Source: Cavenderia fasciculata
Taxonomy: Eukaryota; Evosea; Eumycetozoa; Acytosteliales; Cavenderiaceae
Assembly: GCF_000203815.1 (NCBI RefSeq)
Contig: NW_004457708.1
Coordinates: 1,054,001 to 1,118,000, forward strand
Direction of reading: 5' to 3'
Length of the DNA stretch: 64,000 bases
A program made the position numbers and the translations under genes. Positions 22,670-33,200 of this stretch are shown piece after piece; the stretch's first letter is position 1; every line of letters begins with the position of its first letter. Below the pieces are notes generated by a model, which did not search any database, was not told where the DNA came from, and worked only from the letters and a program-made list of their open reading frames with translations.

Positions 22670-24898
22670 TCAAAATGCACGGGACTGCCTCCGATCAAGG
22701 AGAACTATATGTTTTTTTGTTGCTTTACTTGCATTAATTGTGCATCCCTCGGTACGATTCAAGTGTAGAAACTATAATAATAAATGATAAAATTTTAATA
22801 AAATTAAATTTTAATATATCCATTCATTATATTCAGTGTTTGTTGTTTAAATGTTTTTACATCCCTCGATTACATCGAGGTGACCTGTCGATGATGCAAT
22901 ATCAATGGCTTTGGTGGTACATCCCTCACTACGATTAAAATGTAAAAACTAAAGAAGAAATAAATAGAGGAGTGAGTTAAAAGGATGGAATATATTTAAT
23001 TTTTAATTTAAATAATGATATAGTTCAACATTATACATACTTTGACGACCTCAAGATTACCTCTAAAAGCTGCTTGGTCCATAGCTTTGGAAGTACATTC
23101 CTTCTGTACGATTAAAGTGTAAATACTAATGGAGAAAAGGAATAATAAATAAATAGATAAATAAATAAATTGGTTCCACATATAAATATATAAATATCCG
23201 GATTGGTGGATAAATAAATGCTTTGACAATATCTAATTTGTTCTTCTCGGCTGCATAATCAAATACACTTTGCATTGCATCAATGGTCCAAGACGATGCG
23301 AATTCTTTAAACATGTATTGAATAATATCTATTCGATCCAATTCTACTGCACAATCCAACCCTAAACCATCAGTCGTACATGTTTGCTCGAGTGACTTTA
23401 TAACATTCAAACTACAATTTCTTAAGATGGCAAGGTCTACTGCATGGGCCACTGGTATTTCAGTTGTAATATTGTCTAGCATATTCTACACACGTGTGGT
23501 ATAGATCAACAAATTGTATGATATTAATAACGACAAGTATATCGATTTGATCGTTGTGAATAGATATTATCATCATACCATTATCAATTCAGCATTACCA
23601 GATGAACATGCGAATACAATAGCTTGTTCGGAACATCCTTCAGAGCGATTTTCATCAAGGAATTTGACAATATCCAAGTCACCTTTTAACATGCATTATC
23701 CATCGCCTTTTAACATGCATTATCCATCGCTTTAGTTGTGCATGTTTTGCCAGATCTATGAAGGTATTTAACTATTTTGAGGGATTTTGCATGATCCATG
23801 GCCTTTGTTGGGCACCCTTCTGTCCTATTATGATTTAACCATTCAACAATTTCAAAATGTCCATTCATTGAAGCTGCATTCATTGCATATACTGTGCACC
23901 CTTCACTTCGATTATGATGTAAATACTATAGTAGAAAGTTAATAAAAATAAGAAAAAGTAAAAGTACTAGTGGTGAAATCGGTCTATATACATACTCTGA
24001 CAATATCTAAATGTCCATTCTCGGCTGCTTTATCCATTGCTCTAGTACTGCACTTGGCTCCTTTAATCGATGATAATAATTGAACTGTTGATAAATATCC
24101 ATGTTGTGAAGCAATATCAATAATTTCATCTTGTTGATTTGGTGTAACGGTGGTGGTGGTAATAGTGTTGATTTTAGAACCAATGTTGATATTTGGATAT
24201 CTTTTTAAAAGAAATTCCAATATATCTCTATGTCCTTTAGATGCAACATTGTAAATTAAATATCGATGAACACTCTCGAATTGATCTTGAGGGTCATAAT
24301 CTGGTGACCATTCCAATAGATGTTGGAGTGTTGACAATGTTGCATTTGGATGACAACAATATTTACTAATAATATACCATCTTCTTTTAACCAATACTTT
24401 ATCTTTATCTGGTAGATAATGTTTGATAAAGTTCCATGGCATTGCACGGAGAGATATCATTTCAAGATGAGGTAGTTTGATTATATCTTTGCCACAACGT
24501 GATTCACTTCTATCCAATATTATTCAATTCTTTTACATAACCAAGTAGTTGAAGTTGTATTAGATGAAGAAACAAGAAGTACATTGTTATGATTTAAATT
24601 GTTATTATTAATCGCCTTGTTGTTTGATGTTGTACCTTTATTCTCATTTTAATTGTTGTTGTCATGTTGATGAAGATGATCTCTTTCTCTATTTTGATAT
24701 ATCTTCTTGTTGATTATCTTGTAACTGATTACTATCCCTTTCATCTTGTAGTTGTTGTGGTTGTGATAGATCGTAAAACTGAACTCCAAAGTATCTTGCA
24801 ATTGACGGTATACAATGATTGATACCATGTAATCTAAACTCATCGATCGACTTTGATTCCTCTGATCCACAAACTTTACATTTGATTGTTAGATTCAT
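22670..24898 (-). pseudogene. Decayed zinc-finger/ankyrin paralogue, 3'-truncated
   Basis: Same family as the genes at 1328-3576 and 3755-6376. The start (MNLTIKCKVCGSEES) and finger are intact. The frame then breaks near 24690, and the block that holds RFKSLIGS...IF in the paralogues is missing; the frame restarts at about 24517. Exon 2 (23924-23579) contains a perfect 24-base tandem duplication (23683-23706 and 23707-23730) and a lost base that creates a stop in each copy. The exon at 23485-23222 ends in a GC instead of a GT donor. The exon at 23124-23041 has an extra A after EG. The exon at 22948 runs into EGCKNI and a stop. The last recognisable exon (22773) ends in unrelated sequence. 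The family's usual NQYYG C-terminus is absent. Confidence 0.85.
23683..23730. repeat. 24-base perfect tandem duplication
   Basis: Two adjacent identical copies of a 24-base unit (23683-23706 and 23707-23730, starting CTTTTAACATGC). They lie inside the decayed ankyrin exon and duplicate the AMDNAC-coding segment. Confidence 0.95.
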
Positions 24899-25024
24899 TG
24901 ATAGTACTACTATGAATGATAATAACGAATTGACAGGTAAGAAATGAACAAACACCCGTCTTTGAATTCTAAACCAGAAAATGGTTCAAAAATAAATTTT
25001 ACTTGACATATATATATATAATAA

Positions 25025-26786
25025 TTAATCAAATGGTCCATAATATTGGTTGATTAGTTCAACAATTTCATAGTAATGATGTGCTTTATCATAATCTATT
25101 CTCATTTTTGTCATTTCCTTTTCAATTTCGACACGAGGAATTAATTTGTTGGAGGGTGTGGATAGAGCAAGACAAGTCGAACCTTCAGTTCGATGTTTAT
25201 GGAGAAATTCAACTGTTTCTAAATCATTATTCAATGCAGCATTGTCCATCGCCATAGTAGTACATCCCTCGCTACGATTAAAGTGTAGAAACTATATAAA
25301 AATGAGAGAAACAATTTAATTTTAGTTTGCTCCAGCTTTTTTAAAAAAAAAGGATCAATTTAAGAATGTACTTTAATCACTTCAAGATGTATCTATCACA
25401 TTGACTGTGCAAATATATGATGACTGTCTTGATATATCACTTTATCAGCTGCATCCGCGGATCAGTGACAAACAAATGTATCTTTGAAGATGGAATAGAG
25501 TGAGAGAAATTGAATTAATGAATGACATATCATGTTGTCTGATCACTTTTAGATGCGGCATCATCCATAGCCTTGGTTGAAAATCCTTCTGTACGATTCT
25601 GATGTAAAAACTGAATAAATAGAGGTTGAGGATGTTAGGAATAATTAGTAATTTAAATATATATATTTTTGTTTTTTGATATAATACTTTGACAATTTCA
25701 AGTTTTCCTTTTCCAACAGCAATGTCCATTGTATTTGGTTTAAATATTGATTCTGGAAACTTTTCACAAATAAACTGTAATATGTCTAAATGACCATCCA
25801 TAGCTGCAAATCCTACTAAATCATCAACCTGTGTCCATAAAATATCTTGTGGATAATGTTGATAATAGTATTGGATAATGTCTAGTCGACCATGATATGA
25901 GCTTGCATCACCTAACCCAACAATAGTACATACTTGGTCGAGGTACATTAAAACTTCCAAACTACAATTCGTCCCAATAACCGCATCCACTGCAGTAGAC
26001 GGACATTTCTCTTTCCAAATGTTGCTGAGAATAAACTTTAAATAGATTATATAGGTTAAACATATTTGTGTGTATTTTATAAGAGATTTAAAATGTTTTG
26101 GCATACCTTTATCATTTCAAAGTTACCAATTCTACATGCATTGATGATAGCTTGTTGGGTACAACCTTCTGTACGGTTTTCAAAAAGGAATTTGACAATA
26201 TCCAAATCACCTCTCAAACATGCATTATCAATGGCGGCAGCTGTACCACGAAAACCATTTTTGTGAAGAAATTGGACTATTTTTAGACTTTTTGCATTGT
26301 CTATTGGATTGCCAGTGTAAGATTGGTATGAATAATAATTATTCTTAATTTTATAATAGTGGAACCATTCCAAAATATGTAAATGTCCATTTTTGGCCAC
26401 AATTTCCATTACACTATTGAGTGTGTATCCTTCACTACGATTGAAATGTAACCACTCTAAGAAATTCCAATATATCTCTATGTCCTTTAGATGCAACATT
26501 ATAGATTAATCTATGATGGATAGAATCGTATTGATCTTGTGGATCATATTCAGGTGACCATTCCAATAGATGTTGGAGTGTTGACAATGTTGCATTTCGA
26601 TGTGCACAATATCTACTAAAAACAGCCATTCTTCTCTTTACCAATACTTGATATTTGTCTGGTAGATAATGTTTGATAAAGTTCCATGGCATTGCAAACA
26701 CTGATATCATTTCAAGCCAAGACAAATTAATGATATCTTTACCTGAAAGTGAACCACTTTGTCCATCAACATGGAGATTCAAATCC

Positions 26787-26823
<37 letters not shown>

Positions 26824-26980
26824 ACTCTTTTGCATATCGAAATATTGTATGTCTAATGAAAGTTGACCCAATCAAACTTTTAAATCTTATTGTCATCATT
26901 GTTGAAGTTGATAATGATCCACATACTCGACATTTAATAATATTATTATTATTATTGTCAAATGTTAAGCCATCCATCAT
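25025..26980 (-). pseudogene. Decayed zinc-finger/ankyrin paralogue with internal deletions
   Basis: Fourth copy of the family. The start (MMDGLTF) leads to CRVCGS, but the rest of the finger is gone: the sequence jumps directly to STMMTIRFKSLIGS. An (AAC)n run coding for Asn follows. Near 26460 the frame breaks, exactly where EFL of the first exon meets EWLHFNRSEG of a later exon; a deletion fused the two and removed the intervening repeats and intron. Exons at 26035-25688 and 25289-25025 (NQYYG end) still read normally. The exon at 25610 runs into DDAASKSDQTT and a stop, and the 25300-25560 interval is unrecognisable apart from a DAADK...HLEVIK remnant. A short product could still be made from the 5' exon, but the family architecture is lost. 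Confidence 0.82.
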
Positions 26981-27514
26981 GATTATACAATGATTATCAT
27001 ATGACTCCCACCTCTTGAATCAAACCTATTTAAATACACCAGGGTGTCATTTCATTCATAAATTTATAATATTTTATCCATCCTTTAATAAATCGATGCA
27101 TAAATCGATATATAAATATATTAATATATATCTATAATCTCATTAGAATAACTTGAATACTCTATTTTCATAGCTGTGGAAATACACAGATCTTCATCAT
27201 AATGAATCTAATTTTAGAAAGAAGCATCTGATGAAGATCTGCTAAAAAAAAGAAAGATAATACAATTTATTTTATTACCACACTTCCACAGCCACACAAA
27301 CCATAAAAGGGTTGGGGGGTTACTTGTTTTTGATTGAATTTATGGGGTGATTGGATGTTCATCTTTTTGGTTTCATTGCCAATTTACAATACCATTTATT
27401 AATAATAATTCAATTTCATTTCTTCTTCCAAAGATTTAAATATGGTGAATGCATGATAATTTAAATTCATTCTTTGTGTCTCCAAAATAGATAAATAATT
27501 AAATTAAATATAAA
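26981..27514. other. Intergenic spacer with nested inverted repeat
   Basis: No gene is seen. It includes the nested hairpin described at 27173-27292 and a short G-rich patch (GGGTTGGGGGG near 27310), unusual for this AT-rich DNA. It must contain the upstream region of the EF-hand gene. Confidence 0.5.
27173..27292. repeat. Nested inverted repeat
   Basis: The inner arms CAGATCTTCATCA (27187-27199) and TGATGAAGATCTG (27229-27241) are perfect 13-base complements around a 29-base loop. Outer arms GCTGTGGAA (27173-27181) and TTCCACAGC (27284-27292) are perfect 9-base complements. It could be a small terminal-inverted-repeat element remnant or a structured transcript; no promoter or product is identified. 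Confidence 0.7.
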
Positions 27515-28193
27515 ATGAACGTAACCTCTCCAATTCAACAAGTTCGAAATGATGTCAAGGTATGTGCACAAAAGCAAACAAACAAGTATCTCCAAAACTA
27601 TGATGGTACTAACTAATCAATCAATCATCTCTTCTCTTATTTCAATATCTTTTTTTTCTATAGAAAATGTTAAAACAATTTGACACCAACAAGAACAAGA
27701 CCATTTCATTTACTGAATTGGTATCCCACTTGGAAAAGACTGACAGCAAGAATGCCATTGATACTGCCAATGTCATGTTTATGATCCTTGACTCTGATAA
27801 TGATGGCATGATTGATGTTTCTGAATTGGCTACTGTATGTCTATATTAAAAAAAACATAGATTTAAACTTGGTTGCCAACCAAATTAATATTAATATTAA
27901 ATTAATCTTGTTTTATTTTCTCTTTTATTATTTGATAGCAATCTGAATCATTTGATGATCCCCGTGTTCAAGATCGTATTAAATCAGAGACTGCTCGTTT
28001 ATTAAAGTTTTTCGACAAGAATCAAGACGGACAAGTAAACAGAGAAGAAGCCTTGCAAGCCTTTTCCAAGAGCAAGAACCCAGAAATTCAAGTTGACCGT
28101 CTCTTTGCCACCTATGACAGAGACCACAACAACATCATTACCATTGAAGAAATTAGACGTGGAAAGTTTTTGGAAACTTTTGGAGGAAAATAA
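27515..28193 (+). CDS. Four-EF-hand calcium-binding protein
   Basis: Three exons: 27515-27559, 27664-27834 and 27939-28193. All junctions are phase 0, giving 156 residues. Four EF-hand loops are visible: DTNKNKTISFTE, DSDNDGMIDVSE, DKNQDGQVNREE and DRDHNNIITIEE. Loops 2 and 3 have a near-ideal set of acidic ligands; loop 4 has Asn in place of the usual Gly (HNN) and may bind weakly. Size, four-hand layout and intron-rich 5' end match the dictyostelid CBP family of small cytosolic calcium sensors, but the specific member cannot be named from sequence alone. The very short first coding exon (15 codons) makes the ATG easy to miss. Confidence 0.93.
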
Positions 28194-28310
28194 ATAAACA
28201 AATAAAACTACCTGTTGACTATTATTGATATTCTTTATTTAGAGAATTTCAATTTTACCATTGTTTATATTTATATATATATTTAGAATTAATTTTATTA
28301 TTATTAATAT

Positions 28311-29444
28311 TTATTCATCCTCTGAATCTATACCTTTGTGATCATTTAATAGTTGTTTTAATATATCATCAAAACTTTCGACCAACTTGAAACCATCTTG
28401 ATCATCAAAAGAATCTTTTCTTTTTTGGTAATCACCACTGTACAACTCTAAACTACATGATGGTAACTTTCCTTTTTTAATATATTCAATCATTTGTTGG
28501 ATGGCCTTTACTTCTTTAATCTTTCGAATGACGAAATATTTCAATCTAATAACCTTGAGTGATGACTTTTGATGTTTGAACAAGTATTGTAAAATGTTGA
28601 TATCGAGTCTCATGTCTTTTAAAGAGATGCGGCCATCGATTTCAAACTCTTCCAATTGACAACCAACATTGGATATTAAGTATCTAATGAGGTATTGGCC
28701 ACCAGTCTCTTGTTGTTGTTTGTGTGTTTTGAATGATCTACCAACTACTTTTAGTTTTGTGAGGTTTGGCATTGACCCAACTGATGGGAATGTACAAAAC
28801 AATCGTTTAGTGATATCTTTGTTTCTCTTTAGCATTTCCTCTTCGCCGGCACCACTGAACGAACTCCAATGGGTGGCGGCACCAACAAGAGTGAGTGACT
28901 CTGTTTTTGCAAATACATCATCAATGAGATGGTATGGTGTTGTTCTGATGAGAGCATCATAACGAATGGTGGTAGGCGACTGTTTAAAGAGACATAGTGG
29001 TCGACCATAGTTGATTTGTCCTTTAAGGTATTGGGTTGGGATCTGTCCCGCCCAATCCAATCGTTCAAGAACTTGACCTACATTATGATGGAATTGTTTT
29101 GATACTGTCGCCAATCTATATAGTACCGTTGTCATTTCATCAAATAAACCAGTCACCGACCATGAATCTTTTTCTTCAAATAAATTTTGTTTGAGGAATG
29201 TATCGGTCATGAGTGTATATCCAATAATCTTTTGTAATATATATTGGTTTCTTGTTGGTTGTGGGAAGTAACTATTGTTGTTGTCAGATGAGGAGGAGGG
29301 GGAGGAGGAGGAGGAGTAGGTGGGTAGTGGTACCATTTGTTTCTTTAACGATTTAGATTTCTTAGTGGTGGTAGGTTTGATGTACTTGGCTTTTTCTGGA
29401 TCGTCTTCACATTCATCTTGGTTGTAATAGTTGATTTTATCCAT
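28311..29444 (-). CDS. F-box-like dictyostelid protein
   Basis: A single-exon frame of 377 codons. After an acidic/basic and Ser-rich leader (residues about 1-60) there is an F-box-like segment, NQYILQKIIGYTL...LYRLATVSKQFHHNV, then a Trp-containing block and weak leucine-rich strands (LTKLKVVGRSF, LEEFEIDGRI, LKVIRLKYFVI). This is the layout of the F-box/LRR-like families expanded in dictyostelids. The first ATG (29444) lies inside the overlapping remnant of another gene, so translation may instead start at Met37 (MVPLPTYSSS), after the Lys-rich leader. The function is unknown; a ubiquitin-ligase adaptor is a family-based guess. Confidence 0.75.
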   Translation of the reverse strand: MDKINYYNQDECEDDPEKAKYIKPTTTKKSKSLKKQMVPLPTYSSSSSPSSSSDNNNSYFPQPTRNQYILQKIIGYTLMTDTFLKQNLFEEKDSWSVTGLFDEMTTVLYRLATVSKQFHHNVGQVLERLDWAGQIPTQYLKGQINYGRPLCLFKQSPTTIRYDALIRTTPYHLIDDVFAKTESLTLVGAATHWSSFSGAGEEEMLKRNKDITKRLFCTFPSVGSMPNLTKLKVVGRSFKTHKQQQETGGQYLIRYLISNVGCQLEEFEIDGRISLKDMRLDINILQYLFKHQKSSLKVIRLKYFVIRKIKEVKAIQQMIEYIKKGKLPSCSLELYSGDYQKRKDSFDDQDGFKLVESFDDILKQLLNDHKGIDSEDE

Positions 29445-30068
29445 CGAGTAGTAATCATTTTGAGCTGTTGAATAAATTCATCTCGTTTGTCTGCTGGGAC
29501 AAAACCCGATTGTATCATCATGTCCAAGTACTGGGTCATTTGCGATTCAAATTGATCCTCGACACAAATGTCATACTCTTCCAACAATGGTCCACATGCT
29601 TTGACCATGCTCGACGGGTCATTTAGCAATTTATCTCTAAATGCATTGACCTGTCTTACATTCTTATCCTTTTTGTAGTAATAGTAGATAAAGAATTGTA
29701 TAGCGATAAAGACACGTGCAACTTGGTTTGATGTAGAGTCGAAGCTTGAATATCTTGATTGCTTCATTGTACGGTATACATTTGAGTAAAAGTGGGTGTG
29801 TATAGTATTCATTCTCTTCATTGAAGCCTGGTAGAGTGTCTTTGAGATACTCTAATCCAAGGTTATCCTTTTCTATCATTTCAATCACATTGATAGCATT
29901 TTGATAATAGTTTACAGATGTGGTAATATCTGATACGTTTCTTCTTTATATAAATCACTTTCATAATTTAAGTTACTTGTCAACTCTTGAACATTTTGTT
30001 CAAATATTTCTTTTACTAATTTTGTCTATTGCTCTAGTTTTTACTGTAGACTTTTTCTGTCCTGACAT
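29445..30068 (-). pseudogene. Frame-broken helical protein gene, unrecognised
   Basis: The reading can be traced from MSGQKKSTVKTRAIDK (start 30068) through VKEIFEQNVQELTSNL, then in another frame NAINVIEMIEKDNLGLEYL and PLLLKCIPYNEAIKIFK, then in a third frame STSNQVARVFIAIQFF and MIQSGFVPADKRDEF, to about 29450. At least three shifts are needed and there are no suitable GT...AG pairs, so it appears dead. The protein would have been helical. The downstream F-box-like gene begins at its tail. I do not recognise the family. Confidence 0.6.
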
Positions 30069-30276
30069 TAACACTTGTTAATTAAAAATTTTATTATTAA
30101 TATAATATAAATATAAATAAATAAAAGTATAAATAAAATGGTATTAGACAGACATGACTGAAGAAGAAGAAGTTCACCCACCCTCAACCTCCCATTTATA
30201 TTTTAATTATTTTTTAATTTGTTTTATTTATTTATTTATTTCTTTACTGTACTTTTTTCTATTTTTCTATTTCTTT

Positions 30277-33200
30277 TTAGTTTGAAACTTGAACTAAATA
30301 TCTCATTCTAACTTGAGAGACATCATAAACAATATATTCATTCATATTGAGGGTCAAGTCTGTTTGATCTTGTGCGATGACTGGTTGACCGAGTGGGATG
30401 GTGACACCGTTGGTGAGGACAATGCTGTTATCAAAATCACTTCCTTCACGTCCTACTCCCTTTGTACTGTTATAGCCAACTGGAGCCGATTCCATGTATT
30501 CAGAAGACTTGAATTCTTTGAATTTACCAAGAGCCACTTCGGACAAGAGGAGGAACATGTCATTGGTGTGAGATGAAGAGCTGCAATAGTTGATCGACTT
30601 TTTAAAGAGATCGGCAAAGTAGATACCCTTGCCAAACATATAGCCAGTGTGATGAGCTTCGGCTGGAGCAATTTTGAGACCTTGGTGGAGGATAGAGAGG
30701 TAGTTGGTGGTCTTGGATCCGTGCCACAAGAGATAGTGGTTTTCAAGGTTACGTGATTTGACATTGAAACGTTCAGCTTCATCCTTGCGTTGCAATCTAA
30801 AGATATTGACAATCTTGTTGGATTGTGCACCAGTGTTGACACAGTATTGACGGAGTGCGTCAAATTCGGAAGAGTTGTGTTGGAGTGTCTCGAGTGAGAT
30901 ACCAAGTGCAGAGAAACAATAGTCGTATGGATGAAGTGTCTTGTTGTGACTGGCAGCGAGCAAGATCTTGCTGACAACCTCGAGCTCGTCGAGATCCTCG
31001 AGCAACTTCATCTTTTGAGCAACGACATTGCTTTCATTGAGTACCTTCATACGTTCTTGACAGAAATCAGTGTGTGGAATAAGTTCGTAGAATTGGTTGG
31101 ACAGAGTAACTTGTTCTTCACCGTTGGCTTGGAGGTCGATACCTGATACATCTTCTTTTTCCTTTTCCTCCTTTTCTTCCTTTTCTTCGTCGTCGTCGTC
31201 GTCGGCGTGAGAACGACCTTCAGCCTCATCCTTTTTCTTTTCTTGATCGAGTAATTCACGGAGACGTGCGAGGATGGCAATTGCCTGATTAATGACATCA
31301 CGTGACAAACGACCGAGTGGCATGATATCAGTGTTGATACGCAAGCTCTTGACTTGTGTCTCGATGGCCTTGACATCGCAAAATTGTGCCATCACCTTTT
31401 GGACGGGTGCGGGTAACTTGCTGGCGGGATAATCTTCGAGTTTGAAGGGTTGGAGAATTTCCTTTTTCGAGCGGTCAAATCTGTCAAACTGCAACAAATG
31501 GTATTTCTTGGCTTGTTTGACAAATGGATTAGAAGAGTCGAATGCGGCAAAGTTGTTGCCACTCTTGGTCTTGAAAATCTTGCCAAATTCAAGTACACCT
31601 TCATCCTTTGATGGGAACGATGTCTTTTGGTAGTTACCGACTTCACCAATACGACCGAATCTATTGACAACGATATAAGTGTCGAGTGAAGGGTTGTGGA
31701 GCAGTTGTAACTTGTAAAAGGCGTTACGACCATAACGACCGGCCTTGGCATCAACCTTGGTGAGGAGGACGTCATAGATGAGACCATTGTCGACAAAGAC
31801 ACTGCATGTGTCGGCCAAACCAGACGATGGGTCGACAACTGGCTTGAGGGGTTTGGGTGGGTTGGTCTCGGCCAACTTCTTTTGTTCGGCGACGATACGA
31901 TCAACATCCTCTTGGAAGTTGATGACATTCCAGTTGGTAATGACCGATGTGAGACGGGTTGGTGCGAGATGGGGAGCAACTGGCTTGGCACCAAGTGCAA
32001 CGAGTGAACGCAACATCTTACCACTGTCTTGGATCGATGCATAGTATGCAGGGGTATGTTTACCAATATCTTCAAGATCAATTGGTGCACCCTTACCAGC
32101 GAGTAACTCCAACAACTTGACATTCTCATACGACCCAAAGTCTGTTGGATTGACAATATGGTGGACAATTGACTTCTTGTCAGCGTCACGAGCAGCGAGA
32201 TCGGGTTTGTTCTTGAGTAGACGTTCGACGATTGGGATTGAATTGACACGTACTGCATGCATCATTGGAGTCAAACCAATAGAGTCGGCGGTGTTGGCAT
32301 TGGCACCACTATTTAATAACAAGTCGACTAGTTTAAGTTGTTTGGTGAGGACGGCATAGATGAGTGGAGTCACCTTGATGTCGGCAGAGCTGTCATCGTC
32401 GGTACGTGATTTAATGTCAAATGGGAACTTGAGTTCGAGTGATGGTTTGTGAGAGAGCAGAGTCGAGAGTTCGGCATCTGGTGCATCATCTTGCTCGGTA
32501 AAGTCCTTCATAGTGATCAAACAGAGCGAGAGTGGGGTGTAACCCTTCTTGTCGGCTTGGTTAATGTCGAGCTTTTGACCAAGCAAAAAGGTAGTGTATT
32601 GAACGTTGCGGTTGAGACCGGCATAGTGCAATGGGGTACGACCGAGAGCGTCCTTTACATTGGGCGATAATCCAAGAGCCATAAGCTTGCTCTGGACGCG
32701 TTCCGACCAGTTGGTAATGGAACTTGGGTAGATACCGATAAAGTGGAATAGATTTCTTTGCTTGTCGCCGGTTGGTGAAACTTCACGCAACTCTCTTACC
32801 TTGCTACCCAACAAAGTCAAAGCTAAACGATACTTGTCAGCCTTGAAACTATCATGCAATGCATGGAATGATTCCAAACCACTATCCAACATGATATAAG
32901 CAACTCCTTGATCATTGTTTTTAACAACCTTGTAAAACATACCAACCGTTTGAATATTGGTCTTTGTAATCTTTACAATATAATTGTTTGAATCTGAAGA
33001 ATCCAACTTTTGTTGTTGTTGCTGTTGTTGTTGTTGATGTTGTTGACGAGCATGAGGATTACTAAATGCTCCACCCATATTTCTTGGGACTGCTTTGGTT
33101 CTGTGTGAAGCTGGTTGAGGGACAGGTACAGCAGTTTCTTCAACCTTTTTCTCGACACCATTTTGATCAAGTTGAATACGTTCAATCTTTAGGTCAAAAG

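Noticed and set aside
27221-27245. Box C/D snoRNA suggested by CTGATGAAG
   Set aside because: Box C would need a purine first base, and no suitable box D or terminal stem is present.
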